Part shown: one piece after another, positions 14,650 to 21,236 of the stretch | Position numbering within the stretch: the first letter of the stretch is position 1 | How the letters are laid out: every line of letters starts with the position of its first letter | NCBI GenBank assembly: GCA_036759125.1 | Contig: DAIOVG010000017.1 | Coordinates: forward strand, 1-25,980 | Source of the DNA: CAXXOK01 sp036759125 | Lineage (GTDB): Bacteria > Bacillota > Clostridia > Christensenellales > Aristaeellaceae | Reading direction: 5' to 3' | DNA length: 25,980 nt | Notes under the pieces: generated by a model | The model's input: the letters and a program-made list of their open reading frames with translations, nothing else | What the model was told of the DNA's origin: nothing | Databases searched by the model: none | Made by a program: the position numbers and the translations under genes

Positions 14650-14982
14650 ATGCCAAGAGGAGACGGAACAGGACCTTTGGGAATGGGTCCGATGACGGGA
14701 CGAGCCAGAGGCTACTGTGCGGGATTTGCAGCGCCCGGATATACTGCAAACTTCGGGTTTGGTATGGGACGCGGACGTGGCTTCAGAAGAATTTACTGTG
14801 CAACAGGTATACCGGGTTGGGCACGCTATGGTGTTAATCCAAATGGATTTGCAGCAAATGCCTTTTCGGGTGCGCTGCCTGGCGTGGACGAAAAGGAAGC
14901 GTTGCAAAAGCAAGCTGCTTTTTTGGAAAGTCAATTAGCACAGATTCACGAACGATTGAAAGGCTTTGAAGAAGCCGAGTAA
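14650..14982 (+). CDS. DUF5320-like Gly-rich protein with C-terminal coiled coil
   Basis: The 110-residue protein begins M-P-R-G-D-G-T-G-P-L-G-M-G-P-M-T-G-R-A and continues with G-Y-C-A-G-F and a Gly/Arg/Phe-rich stretch (G-M-G-R-G-R-G-F near 38-45). Residues about 80-108 form a heptad-like amphipathic coil (K-E-A-L-Q-K-Q-A-A-F-L-E-S-Q-L). This is the layout of DUF5320 proteins. AAAGGAGG lies 8 bases before the ATG. Only two Cys are present (in G-Y-C-A-G and I-Y-C-A-T). Function is unknown; last gene before the terminator. Confidence 0.8.
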   Translation: MPRGDGTGPLGMGPMTGRARGYCAGFAAPGYTANFGFGMGRGRGFRRIYCATGIPGWARYGVNPNGFAANAFSGALPGVDEKEALQKQAAFLESQLAQIHERLKGFEEAE

Positions 14983-14997
14983 TGTGCGAAAGCAAAA

Positions 14998-15029
14998 GAA
15001 AAGGAGACAGGCCCCCCTATCTCCTTTTC
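14998..15029 (+). terminator. Probable terminator of the NifX/MinD operon
   Basis: GAAAAGGAGA (14998-15007) pairs with TCTCCTTTTC (15020-15029) around a C-rich loop, 15 bases after the DUF5320-like stop. The T-run is within the right arm and not after it, so efficiency is uncertain; the stem is symmetrical and might work in both directions. Confidence 0.6.
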
Positions 15030-15116
15030 GCATATAGGGAAAGATGCCAATAACGCCGTGGTCTTTCGTAACACATTCAATATACTCTGAGAATGGAAAT
15101 TGAAGGGGACACAATT

Positions 15117-16043
15117 ATGCTGGTATTTGGGCCTGTGCCATCTCGGCGGTTGGGGCAAAGTTTGGGCATCAATCATATCCCGCCCAAAGCATGCCCTTAT
15201 TCGTGTGTGTATTGTCAAATCGGCCGGACAAACCATATGAGCATAAAAAGATGCGAATTTTATATGCCTGAAGAAATATTCGCTCAAACCAAGCAGAAGC
15301 TGTCCGATATAGATGGGAAACGTGTGGATTATCTGACCTTTGTTCCGGATGGCGAACCGACTTTGGATATCCATTTAGGGCAGCATATTGATATTTTAAA
15401 GCCGTTTGGGATAAAAATCGCGGTCATCACAAACGCATCGCTGTTATGGATGGATGACGTGAAAGAGGATTTGCTGAAAGCCGACTGGGTATCTGTGAAA
15501 ATTGACGCGGTCAATCAGGATATCTGGCAAAAGATCGACAGACCGCATGGCTCCCTTAAATTGGATGTGATTTTACAGGGTATGATGGATTTTGCACGAG
15601 AATATAAAGGAACGCTTGTTACAGAAACGATGCTGGTTCATGGGTTTAATGACCATAAGACACATATCAGTGAAATCGCGGAATGTATCAGTCGCATTCA
15701 GCCCGAAAAAGCCTATTTTCTGGTTCCAACAAGACCGCCAGCAGAAGCAAACGTTTATAAACCAACGGAAGAGTCGTTGCGAAATGCATACGATATTTTT
15801 CGCCAAAACGGGTTAACGGTGGAATGTATAGCAGGGGATGAAGGCGACAATTTCTATTTTTCAGATGATTTTGCTAATGATTTATTGAGCATTACAGCTG
15901 TTCATCCGGTGAAAGAAGATGTTGTGTTTGATTTACTGAGAAGGCGGGGTTTGGACGGATCGGTTATCGATCAGCTTGTCAGCAAACAGATGATCAGTTC
16001 GTACGAATATGAAGGAAAGCGGTTTTATAAAAGAAACCTGTAA
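15117..16043 (+). CDS. Radical SAM protein, COG0731-like
   Basis: The 308-residue protein has the radical SAM cluster motif C-P-Y-S-C-V-Y-C (Cys26, Cys30, Cys33), preceded by G-P-V-P-S-R-R-L-G-Q-S-L-G, an opening typical of the COG0731 group of Fe-S oxidoreductases. The glycine-rich SAM-binding region is D-G-E-P-T-L near 76-81. A C-terminal winged-helix-like domain (about 255-308) ends the protein. The ATG at 15117 has GAAGGGGA 7 bases upstream and is preferred to 15093. Substrate is unknown; members often sit near metal-cofactor genes. It follows the terminator at 15029 and probably has its own weak promoter in 15030-15100. Confidence 0.85.
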   Translation: MLVFGPVPSRRLGQSLGINHIPPKACPYSCVYCQIGRTNHMSIKRCEFYMPEEIFAQTKQKLSDIDGKRVDYLTFVPDGEPTLDIHLGQHIDILKPFGIKIAVITNASLLWMDDVKEDLLKADWVSVKIDAVNQDIWQKIDRPHGSLKLDVILQGMMDFAREYKGTLVTETMLVHGFNDHKTHISEIAECISRIQPEKAYFLVPTRPPAEANVYKPTEESLRNAYDIFRQNGLTVECIAGDEGDNFYFSDDFANDLLSITAVHPVKEDVVFDLLRRRGLDGSVIDQLVSKQMISSYEYEGKRFYKRNL

Positions 16044-16066
16044 ATAATGATAAGGCTGGGATCGGT

Positions 16067-16516
16067 ATGGAGATATTTCTTGAGTGCTTACCTTGCATAC
16101 TGCGGCAGGCATTCCAAGCATCACGGATGTCAACGGATAATGCTGTACTGCAAACGATTATTATGGATGAAGCAATAGGCTTCTTAAGCCAATACAAATC
16201 CTTTAGGAATTCGCCTGAGGTCGCCAGAGAAATGCATCGGATTGTAAAAGAGCAGACAGGGAATGTTGATCCTTATTGTCAGATCAAGCGAAAAGATTTG
16301 CAGATGGCGCTTAGCCTCTGTTAAAAGCAGTGACTATTTACAAAAAGAAAAGCAGCCCGTTTTTATTGAGTGTTGAAGGCCGGCGCATTTGGAAATGCAC
16401 TTGATTCCGCCATATGTTTCGGTTACGATATAGAAGGAAGTATGGATGAGAAACTGGATAAGTCTCTTGCTATTTGCGACGCGGATACTTTGTAACAGTG
16501 ATTTAAAACGACCATA
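16067..16516 (+). pseudogene. Decayed DUF89 (ARMT1-like damage-control phosphatase) gene
   Basis: The first 85 codons (16067-16324) match the N-terminus of DUF89 proteins: E-C-L-P-C-I-L-R-Q-A, then S-P-E-V-A-R-E-M, and D-P-Y-C-Q-I-K-R. A stop at 16322 interrupts it, but the following DNA still encodes the next family segments in shifted frames: S-S-D-Y-L-Q-K (about 16325-16368), then L-K-A-G-A-F-G-N-A-L-D-S-A-I from 16373, then N-S-D-L-K-R-P just before 16514. The expected aspartate-rich catalytic part (D-N-A-G-E and beyond) is absent. A full gene would be about 280-290 codons. At least three frame disruptions and a 3' deletion make it non-functional. Confidence 0.7.
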
Positions 16517-16588
16517 AGCTTTTTGAATGTGGTACAGCCAAAAAGCAGCGTATGCTTTGCTCAAAATGAGTGATAAGTGAGGTTTCAT

Positions 16589-17059
16589 ATGGCAAGACCA
16601 ACGAAGTGGCGGCAGATTGAGCATATTCCAACCGTTGAGAACTTTATACCATCGAATCAGCAGAGTACCCAATTTGATGAAAACATATTGAAGCTGGAGG
16701 AGCTGGAAGCCATCCGCCTAAAGGATCTGGAAGGCTTGGAGCAGGAAGAGTGTGCGGAAAAAATGCAGGTGTCCCGGCCAACTTTCCAGCGGATACTGCT
16801 TTTAGCACGAGAGAAGGTAGCGGATAGTCTGATTCATGGAAAGGCGATTCGTATTGAGGGCGGAAATTTTACGCGCAATATATGTCCGGCCCGATGTCTT
16901 GACTGCGGTCATGAATGGACGGAGAGTTTTGAGAACATGGAACAGATCGGAGCCGGAGACTATACATGCCCAAAGTGTGGTTCAAAGAATATCGTTTGCG
17001 GCCGTGGTAAAAGAGGCGAATTTTGTAAGGGCTATTGCCGCCGCCACGGAAGATATTGA
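16589..17059 (+). CDS. DUF134 family HTH/zinc-ribbon DNA-binding protein, putative cluster regulator
   Basis: The 156-residue protein starts M-A-R-P-T-K-W-R, the DUF134 (COG1342) opening. A sigma-70 region-4-like helix-turn-helix lies at about 35-80 (L-E-A-I-R-L-K-D, then A-E-K-M-Q-V-S-R-P-T-F-Q-R). The C-terminal half has Cys99, 103, 106, 127, 130, 137, 146 and 150, forming a zinc-ribbon or Fe-S binding module. DUF134 genes are often near NifX/MinD clusters. The ATG at 16589 follows GTGAGGT and is chosen over GTG 16577. It lies between the two promoters that share the TTATG-N2-CATAA operator and is the only DNA-binding protein in region B, so it is the best candidate for binding them. Confidence 0.85.
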   Translation: MARPTKWRQIEHIPTVENFIPSNQQSTQFDENILKLEELEAIRLKDLEGLEQEECAEKMQVSRPTFQRILLLAREKVADSLIHGKAIRIEGGNFTRNICPARCLDCGHEWTESFENMEQIGAGDYTCPKCGSKNIVCGRGKRGEFCKGYCRRHGRY

Positions 17060-17082
17060 TCATTAAGTATACTGAATTATAA

Positions 17083-17133
17083 TTGACATATGCACATTGG
17101 AATGATACCATAGTTATGGTCTTATGTTCATAA
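17083..17133 (+). promoter_or_regulatory. Promoter P2 with the same operator layout as P1
   Basis: TTGACA (17083-17088), 17-bp spacer, TACCAT (17106-17111) with a TG two bases before the -10. As at P1, TATGC and a CAT follow the -35 directly (imperfect operator ATATGCACATTG at 17088-17099), AGTTATGG follows the -10, and a clean TTATG-TT-CATAA stands at 17122-17133. P2 lies 24 bases after the DUF134 stop and should drive the genes from 17235 onward. Confidence 0.65.
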
Positions 17134-17234
17134 TGCGCAGAAAAGTGTTGATGTATGTTTGAGGGGTTCGAAAATACCAGACAAATCAATAAATAAAGAA
17201 AATTATACTGCTGAGTGTTGGTATTCTATCTATA

Positions 17235-17447
17235 GTGGCCATAACAGAATCAAGATGCAGCCTGATGCCAGGCAATTGTCTGATGATCGCTGCTTGGCTA
17301 TCAAAGGAAGCGCCTTACAGATTGAAAAATGCCTTCCATACGCATTCTGGCGGCATGGAGGATGAAGCCCTTCTTGAAGAAGTTTGTCGTACGCAAATTT
17401 CTTGTATTTTGGATAATGAGTTGTTGATTAAGGAGAAACCTTCGTGA
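17235..17447 (+). CDS. Uncharacterised 70-residue protein coupled to the SCIFF-like maturase gene
   Basis: I do not recognise this protein. It is read from GTG 17235 to a TGA that overlaps the GTG of the maturase gene (GTGA), and this coupling is the main reason to believe it. It has four Cys in two pairs (R-C-S-L-M-P-G-N-C near 8-14, and V-C-R-T-Q-I-S-C near 51-57), an H-T-H-S-G-G segment near 35-40 and an acidic helix (M-E-D-E-A-L-L-E-E-V). No convincing RBS precedes the GTG, and the frame is open back to 17190, so the gene may be a remnant with a lost 5' end. It is not a SCIFF precursor, which would be about 45 residues with six Cys. Confidence 0.4.
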   Translation: MAITESRCSLMPGNCLMIAAWLSKEAPYRLKNAFHTHSGGMEDEALLEEVCRTQISCILDNELLIKEKPS

Positions 17448-18207
17448 TACATACGTTTTCTATGAACCATCTGAATTTTGTGGTCGACGAAAACAGCGGG
17501 AGCATTCATGTTGTGGACGATGTCGGGTTTGACATTATCCGAGATAAACAGGAGCTGCCTTGTGTAGACGACGTCGTAAAGTCATTATGTAATCAATACA
17601 AAAAAGCGGATATTCTTGATGCCTTCACGGAAATAGAGCTGTTGATCAAAGAGGGTTCACTGTTCACGCCTGAAAGCAAGCTCAAAGCCGCCGCGGCATT
17701 GAAACCTGAACATTCTGGAATCAAGGCTCTTTGCCTGCATGTTTCGCATGACTGCAATTTACGGTGCGAATATTGCTTTGCGAGCAAGGGGGATTATCAG
17801 ACCGGTCGAAAATTGATGCCAGAAGACGTTGCGCTGAAAGCCACGGATTATCTTGTTGAGCAATCCGGACACAGACATACTATTGAGATAGATTTCTTTG
17901 GTGGAGAGCCGCTGCTTAATTTTGAAACTGTAAAAGCTGTCGTTGCGTATGGCAGGGAATTGGAACATCATACAGGCAAGCGTTTCTACTTTACGATAAC
18001 GACAAACGCAAGAAGGCTTGTAGCAAGTGCTGGGCAAAACTTTTTTGTTCGGGTGGTTGCCACGCCAATGCTTGGTTTACAAATGGAGATCTGACAATGC
18101 CCAATGAAATGTCTTGTGTCCTGCAAAAGAAACGAATTGAATGCGCCATCATGATTCAGTACTTGCTTAAAGCTGAATGTAATGTAACAAATGCAATACA
18201 GAAGTAG
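17444..18207 (+). pseudogene. SCIFF-type radical SAM peptide maturase with internal deletion
   Basis: Codons from GTG 17444 (AAGGAG 8 bases upstream) give the N-terminal half of a SCIFF maturase: a PqqD-like leader-binding region (V-D-E-N-S-G-S-I-H-V-V-D-D near 14-26), then H-D-C-N-L-R-C-E-Y-C-F-A-S (Cys104/108/111) and F-F-G-G-E-P (151-156). At about 18010 the similarity jumps, in a frame shifted by one base, to the end of the family: K-A-C-S-K-C-W-A-K-L-F-C-S-G-G-C-H-A-N-A, then K-K-R-I-E-C-A-I-M-I, stopping at 18205. About 200 residues with most of the SPASM domain are missing. The frame shift puts a stop at 18092-18094 into the translated product, so the enzyme is presumably inactive. Confidence 0.78.
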
Positions 18208-18220
18208 AGGACGAAACTAT

Positions 18221-18628
18221 ATGGGATGCTTTGACTTTTCCGATATTGTGCTTGACCATTTTATGAATCCAAGAAATATTGGCGGCATGGATGATGCAAA
18301 CGGTTTTGGAGCCATTGGTGAACCCAGTTGTGGGGATGCATTAATGATATATATCCAGGTAAACGATAATGTGATTACAGATATCAGCTTTTTAGTCCAT
18401 GGCTGTGTTGCGGCGATCGCAACAAGTAGTATGACAACAGTACTTGCCAAAGGGAAAACCTTAGATGAAGCATATCAAATTACAGAAGAAAATATTACTG
18501 ATGCTATGGGAGGATTACCCGATCATAAGCTTCATTGTTCTTTGCTTGGCCCTAAAGCGCTGAAGAAAGCGATTGACAACTACAGGCAAAATGAGAAACA
18601 TATCGGTTGGGGGTGTAACAGTGTCTGA
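18221..18628 (+). CDS. IscU/NifU-N-type Fe-S cluster scaffold protein
   Basis: The 135-residue protein has D-H-F-M-N-P-R-N-I-G (12-21) and the three scaffold cysteines Cys37 (P-S-C-G-D), Cys62 (H-G-C-V-A-A-I-A) and Cys106 (L-H-C-S-L-L-G). These assemble a transient [2Fe-2S] or [4Fe-4S] cluster in IscU proteins; the Asp beside the first Cys is also kept. The ATG at 18221 follows AGAGGA by 9 bases. No cysteine desulfurase gene is in the window, so sulfur would have to come from elsewhere. The C-terminus overlaps the Mrp gene by 8 bp. Confidence 0.9.
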   Translation: MGCFDFSDIVLDHFMNPRNIGGMDDANGFGAIGEPSCGDALMIYIQVNDNVITDISFLVHGCVAAIATSSMTTVLAKGKTLDEAYQITEENITDAMGGLPDHKLHCSLLGPKALKKAIDNYRQNEKHIGWGCNSV

Positions 18629-19460
18629 GAAATGTACTGAGCATGGTAGTGAATCCAATAAAAAATGTCCGGAATGTTTGCTGAAAAACAAACACGAGCC
18701 TAATTCGATTAAGAACGTCATCGGTGTCGTAAGCGGTAAAGGTGGTGTTGGCAAATCGCTCATCACGTCTATGACGGCGGTGATGCTGCGCCGAAAAGGA
18801 TATCGTGTCGGTGTCTTGGATGCAGATATTACGGGACCTTCCATACCGAAAATCTTTGGTGCAGAAGATCTTAAGCCGGATAATATGGAAATGGGGCTTT
18901 TCCCTATCCGCACGAAAAGTTATATTAAACTAATGTCTATAAACCTGCTACTAAATAGAAAAGACGACCCTGTAATCTGGCGGGGCCCTCTAATTGCGAA
19001 AACGGTCATACACTTTTGGACGGATGTAGTCTGGGGGAATCTAGATTATTTGCTGATCGATATGCCGCCGGGTACTGGTGATGTCCCTCTTACCATATTT
19101 CAATCAATTCCCCTCAACGGTATTATCATTGTCACTTCTCCTCAGGATCTTGTCTCGCTGATCGTCAGGAAAGCATATAGAATGGCAAAGGTCATGAATG
19201 TCCCGGTACTGGGATTCGTTGAAAACATGAGCTATGCAGTTTGTCCAAAGTGTGGTGATCATATTGATATCTTTGGAAAAAGTAAAGCAACAAGGGTTGC
19301 CCGAGAAATGGGTATCCCCTTACTTGGTAAAGTGCCGGTTGACCCGGAACTTGCTGCTTTATGTGACAAGGGTGAGATTGAGATGATGCGAAAAAACTAT
19401 CTTTGCGTTGTTGGGGAATTATTGGGCAACCTATGTGCCGGGGGGGAAGATCATGAGTGA
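18621..19460 (+). CDS. mrp: Mrp/ApbC/NBP35-family Fe-S carrier ATPase
   Basis: The 279-residue protein has the deviant Walker A G-K-G-G-V-G-K-S (39-46), D-A-D-I-T-G-P-S-I-P (68-77), D-M-P-P-G-T-G-D (147-154), and the C-terminal cluster-bridging pair C-P-K-C (Cys208, Cys211) in E-N-M-S-Y-A-V-C-P-K-C-G. The N-terminal extension has Cys5, Cys16 and Cys19. These proteins bind a [4Fe-4S] cluster at a dimer interface and pass it to target enzymes. The GTG at 18621 gives the family-typical start (M-S-E-K-C-T) with GGGGGTG upstream; earlier starts lie deeper in the iscU-like gene. It overlaps both neighbours by 8 bp. Confidence 0.92.
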   Translation: MSEKCTEHGSESNKKCPECLLKNKHEPNSIKNVIGVVSGKGGVGKSLITSMTAVMLRRKGYRVGVLDADITGPSIPKIFGAEDLKPDNMEMGLFPIRTKSYIKLMSINLLLNRKDDPVIWRGPLIAKTVIHFWTDVVWGNLDYLLIDMPPGTGDVPLTIFQSIPLNGIIIVTSPQDLVSLIVRKAYRMAKVMNVPVLGFVENMSYAVCPKCGDHIDIFGKSKATRVAREMGIPLLGKVPVDPELAALCDKGEIEMMRKNYLCVVGELLGNLCAGGEDHE

Positions 19461-19890
19461 GCTGATGCTTAAAATTGAGACTGCAATAGCCATAAGGTAT
19501 GCCGAAACGGATCAAATGGGAATTGCCCATCACTCCAATTATCCGGTGTGGTTCGAAATCGGCAGAACGGATTTCTTCAGACAGATAGGGTTTCCTTATT
19601 CCGAAATTGAATGCAATGGAATTCTTTTGCCGCTTACAGATATGAGTTGCAAATTCATAAAGCCGGCCAGGTTTGAGGATCCCATCGTAATTCAGACGTA
19701 TATCAATCGCTTTATGCATGTCAGGGTGGGATTTCATTATGATGTGTATCATAAAGAATCCGGAACCATGATCGCTACCGGTGAAACCAACCACGGGTGG
19801 ACAGACCGTCAGTTTCATCCGATTGGCATTAAAACTCGCTTCCCTGCGCTGTATGAAGCGTTGCGGTTCAGCGTAAAAAATGAGTATTGA
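19453..19890 (+). CDS. Hotdog-fold acyl-CoA thioesterase, YbgC/4HBT-like
   Basis: The 145-residue protein has the YbgC/4-hydroxybenzoyl-CoA thioesterase signature R-Y-A-E-T-D-Q-M-G-I-A-H-H-S-N-Y with the catalytic-type Asp20 and a following E-I-G-R-T-D-F. The rest, including I-A-T-G-E-T-N-H-G near residue 115, fits a single hotdog domain. It would hydrolyse an acyl-CoA thioester; the acyl group is unknown. The ATG at 19453 follows a G-rich RBS and overlaps the mrp stop by 8 bp. Its link to cluster assembly is not clear; it may simply ride in the operon. Confidence 0.88.
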   Translation: MSELMLKIETAIAIRYAETDQMGIAHHSNYPVWFEIGRTDFFRQIGFPYSEIECNGILLPLTDMSCKFIKPARFEDPIVIQTYINRFMHVRVGFHYDVYHKESGTMIATGETNHGWTDRQFHPIGIKTRFPALYEALRFSVKNEY

Positions 19891-19925
19891 CATTGCAATG
19901 CAATATGCATTCCGACCTTTATTAT
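19887..19925 (+). promoter_or_regulatory. Possible promoter region with AATGC-N5-GCATT inverted repeat
   Basis: A TTGACA (19887-19892) ends the thioesterase gene and is followed by a perfect inverted repeat AATGC-N5-GCATT (19897-19911) and a TATTAT (19920-19925). The -35/-10 spacing of 27 bp is too long for a standard promoter, so either an activator is needed or only the inverted repeat is meaningful. Confidence 0.3.
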
Positions 19926-19956
19926 AGACCATCATACTTACATTGAAAGGGACAAC

Positions 19957-20400
19957 ATGAGAAAGATAGGAATTATCATATGCGCACGGTACCAAAGCTG
20001 CGGCGGTGGGAAATGCTTGAGAGCGTTAAGGGAAAGGGCGGGCGGATTCTCGATATATTCTCCTGAAGAAGAAGTCGAGTTGGTTGGATACTCCTATTGC
20101 GGCGGTTGTCCGGGTGGGAATATTGAATACGTTCCGGAAGAAATGATCAAAAACGGAGCGGAAGCCATTCATCTTGCAACCGGATTCGTGGTGGGGTACC
20201 CACCTTGTCCCTATATCAATGCATTCAAATCTTTGATCGAATCAAAACACCATATTAAAGTTGTTGTGGGAACACATCCGATCCCTATGAAGTATTTCGT
20301 TGCGCACAAAAATCTGCCTTTCTGGGATGAAACCAAAATGGATAGCGTTGCACCTGAACTCTTTCGCGACCCCGAGCCGGTCATGAAAGCCTACGATTAG
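19957..20400 (+). CDS. CGGC domain-containing protein
   Basis: The 147-residue protein has the family motif Y-C-G-G-C-P-G-G-N (Cys48, Cys51) plus Cys9, Cys15 and Cys20 in the N-terminal part (I-I-I-C-A-R-Y-Q-S-C-G-G-G-K-C) and C-P-Y-I-N-A-F near 84. CGGC proteins are small cysteine-rich proteins of anaerobes, thought to bind metal or carry redox-active thiols; the function is not established. The ATG has GAAAGGG 6 bases upstream. The next gene starts 15 bases downstream, so the pair with the flavin reductase is probably one unit. Confidence 0.88.
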   Translation: MRKIGIIICARYQSCGGGKCLRALRERAGGFSIYSPEEEVELVGYSYCGGCPGGNIEYVPEEMIKNGAEAIHLATGFVVGYPPCPYINAFKSLIESKHHIKVVVGTHPIPMKYFVAHKNLPFWDETKMDSVAPELFRDPEPVMKAYD

Positions 20401-20415
20401 TGAAAGGAAAACACA

Positions 20416-20907
20416 ATGACAAAAAAAGCATCAAATTTCAGGTCTTGCCTCCAGCCAACCACAAAGATTCTCGTTTCCTGCAGGGGGCTGAACGGAGAAA
20501 ACAATGCGCTTGCGGTCGGCTACTGCTGCAATTGCAGCTATGATCCGCCAATGGTGATGGTGGGGATTGTCCCTTCGCGTTATTCATATAAGCTGATCAA
20601 GGAATCAGGATGCTTCGTTGCCAACCTTGTTGGTAAAGACAACAAAGAGCTGTTTGACTATCTTGGATCCCATAGCGGCAGAGATGGGGATAAGCTCAAA
20701 GCAATCGGAGCCAAATTGGGGGAAGCAAGAAAAATCAATGCGCCCATACTCGATGATTGTCCTGTCAATATTGAATGTACGATCGTTGATTCCCTCATCA
20801 CCGGCTCGCACCATATGTTTGTTGGCAAGGTAGAATATGTCCACGCTACTGAAGCCTTGGTAAAAGAAAATGGCGACTTGGATTTTGTCACAATGGATTT
20901 TCTATAA
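20416..20907 (+). CDS. Flavin reductase-like (flavoredoxin-type) FMN-binding protein
   Basis: The 163-residue protein resembles the flavin reductase/flavoredoxin fold: an N-terminal P-T-T-K-I-L-V-S-C, then N-A-L-A-V-G-Y, D-P-P-M-V-M-V-G-I near 41-49, S-G-C-F-V-A-N-L-V near 63-71 and C-P-V-N-I-E-C near 116-122. Such proteins bind FMN and move electrons in anaerobic metabolism. GAAAGG precedes the ATG. It follows the CGGC gene by 15 bases. It is the last intact gene of region B before the insertion element. Confidence 0.85.
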   Translation: MTKKASNFRSCLQPTTKILVSCRGLNGENNALAVGYCCNCSYDPPMVMVGIVPSRYSYKLIKESGCFVANLVGKDNKELFDYLGSHSGRDGDKLKAIGAKLGEARKINAPILDDCPVNIECTIVDSLITGSHHMFVGKVEYVHATEALVKENGDLDFVTMDFL

Positions 20908-20933
20908 GTCTGAAGTTCCGATTGGACTGTGAC

Positions 20934-20958
20934 AACAGGTCGAATGATAGCACCTGTT
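20934..20958. other. Hairpin after the flavin reductase gene
   Basis: AACAGGT (20934-20940) pairs with ACCTGTT (20952-20958), 26 bases after the stop codon. No T-run follows, so it is only a weak candidate terminator. It may also mark the left side of the insertion element. Confidence 0.35.
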
Positions 20959-20959
20959 A

Positions 20960-21236
20960 CTAAATATTTGCCCCCGAGTTCATGGCAGTCAGCCAAAGGG
21001 AGGGGACATCTCGTTGCCTAAGCTGCTAGAATGAGAGCGCAATGGTCTGACATACAGCTCCAAGGGCTGTTACGCCCGTAGAAAAGTCAGTCAGCAATCC
21101 CCTCATTCGCAGCGTTCGATTTGTGCAGGTAGAGCCGTCGGGGAACCGATACGTTCGCGTCAGCAAACAGATAGGAATCGGCAATGGGAGAAGATGGATT
21201 TGTCCATTGCAAATCTGTTGACAGGAGCGAGTCTTC
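20960..21236 (+). ncRNA. Noncoding left part of the IS110-like element, possible bridge RNA region
   Basis: In the IS110 group the bridge RNA is transcribed from the left noncoding end, just before the transposase gene. This stretch contains small hairpins: ACAGC/GCTGT near 21052-21069, and GCAATGG (21181-21187) pairing with CCATTGC (21204-21210), the latter competing with a nested ATGGA-tttg-TCCAT. AGGAG at 21223 is the transposase RBS. I could not identify the guide loops, so this is a location-based call. Confidence 0.3.

Noticed and set aside
11841..14982. NifX-like genes as evidence of nitrogen fixation
   Set aside because: No nifH, nifD, nifK, nifE or nifN is in the window, and this protein family has many members outside nitrogenase systems.
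19192..19995. 267-residue leftward open frame
   Set aside because: Antisense to mrp and the thioesterase gene, both clearly real by motifs.
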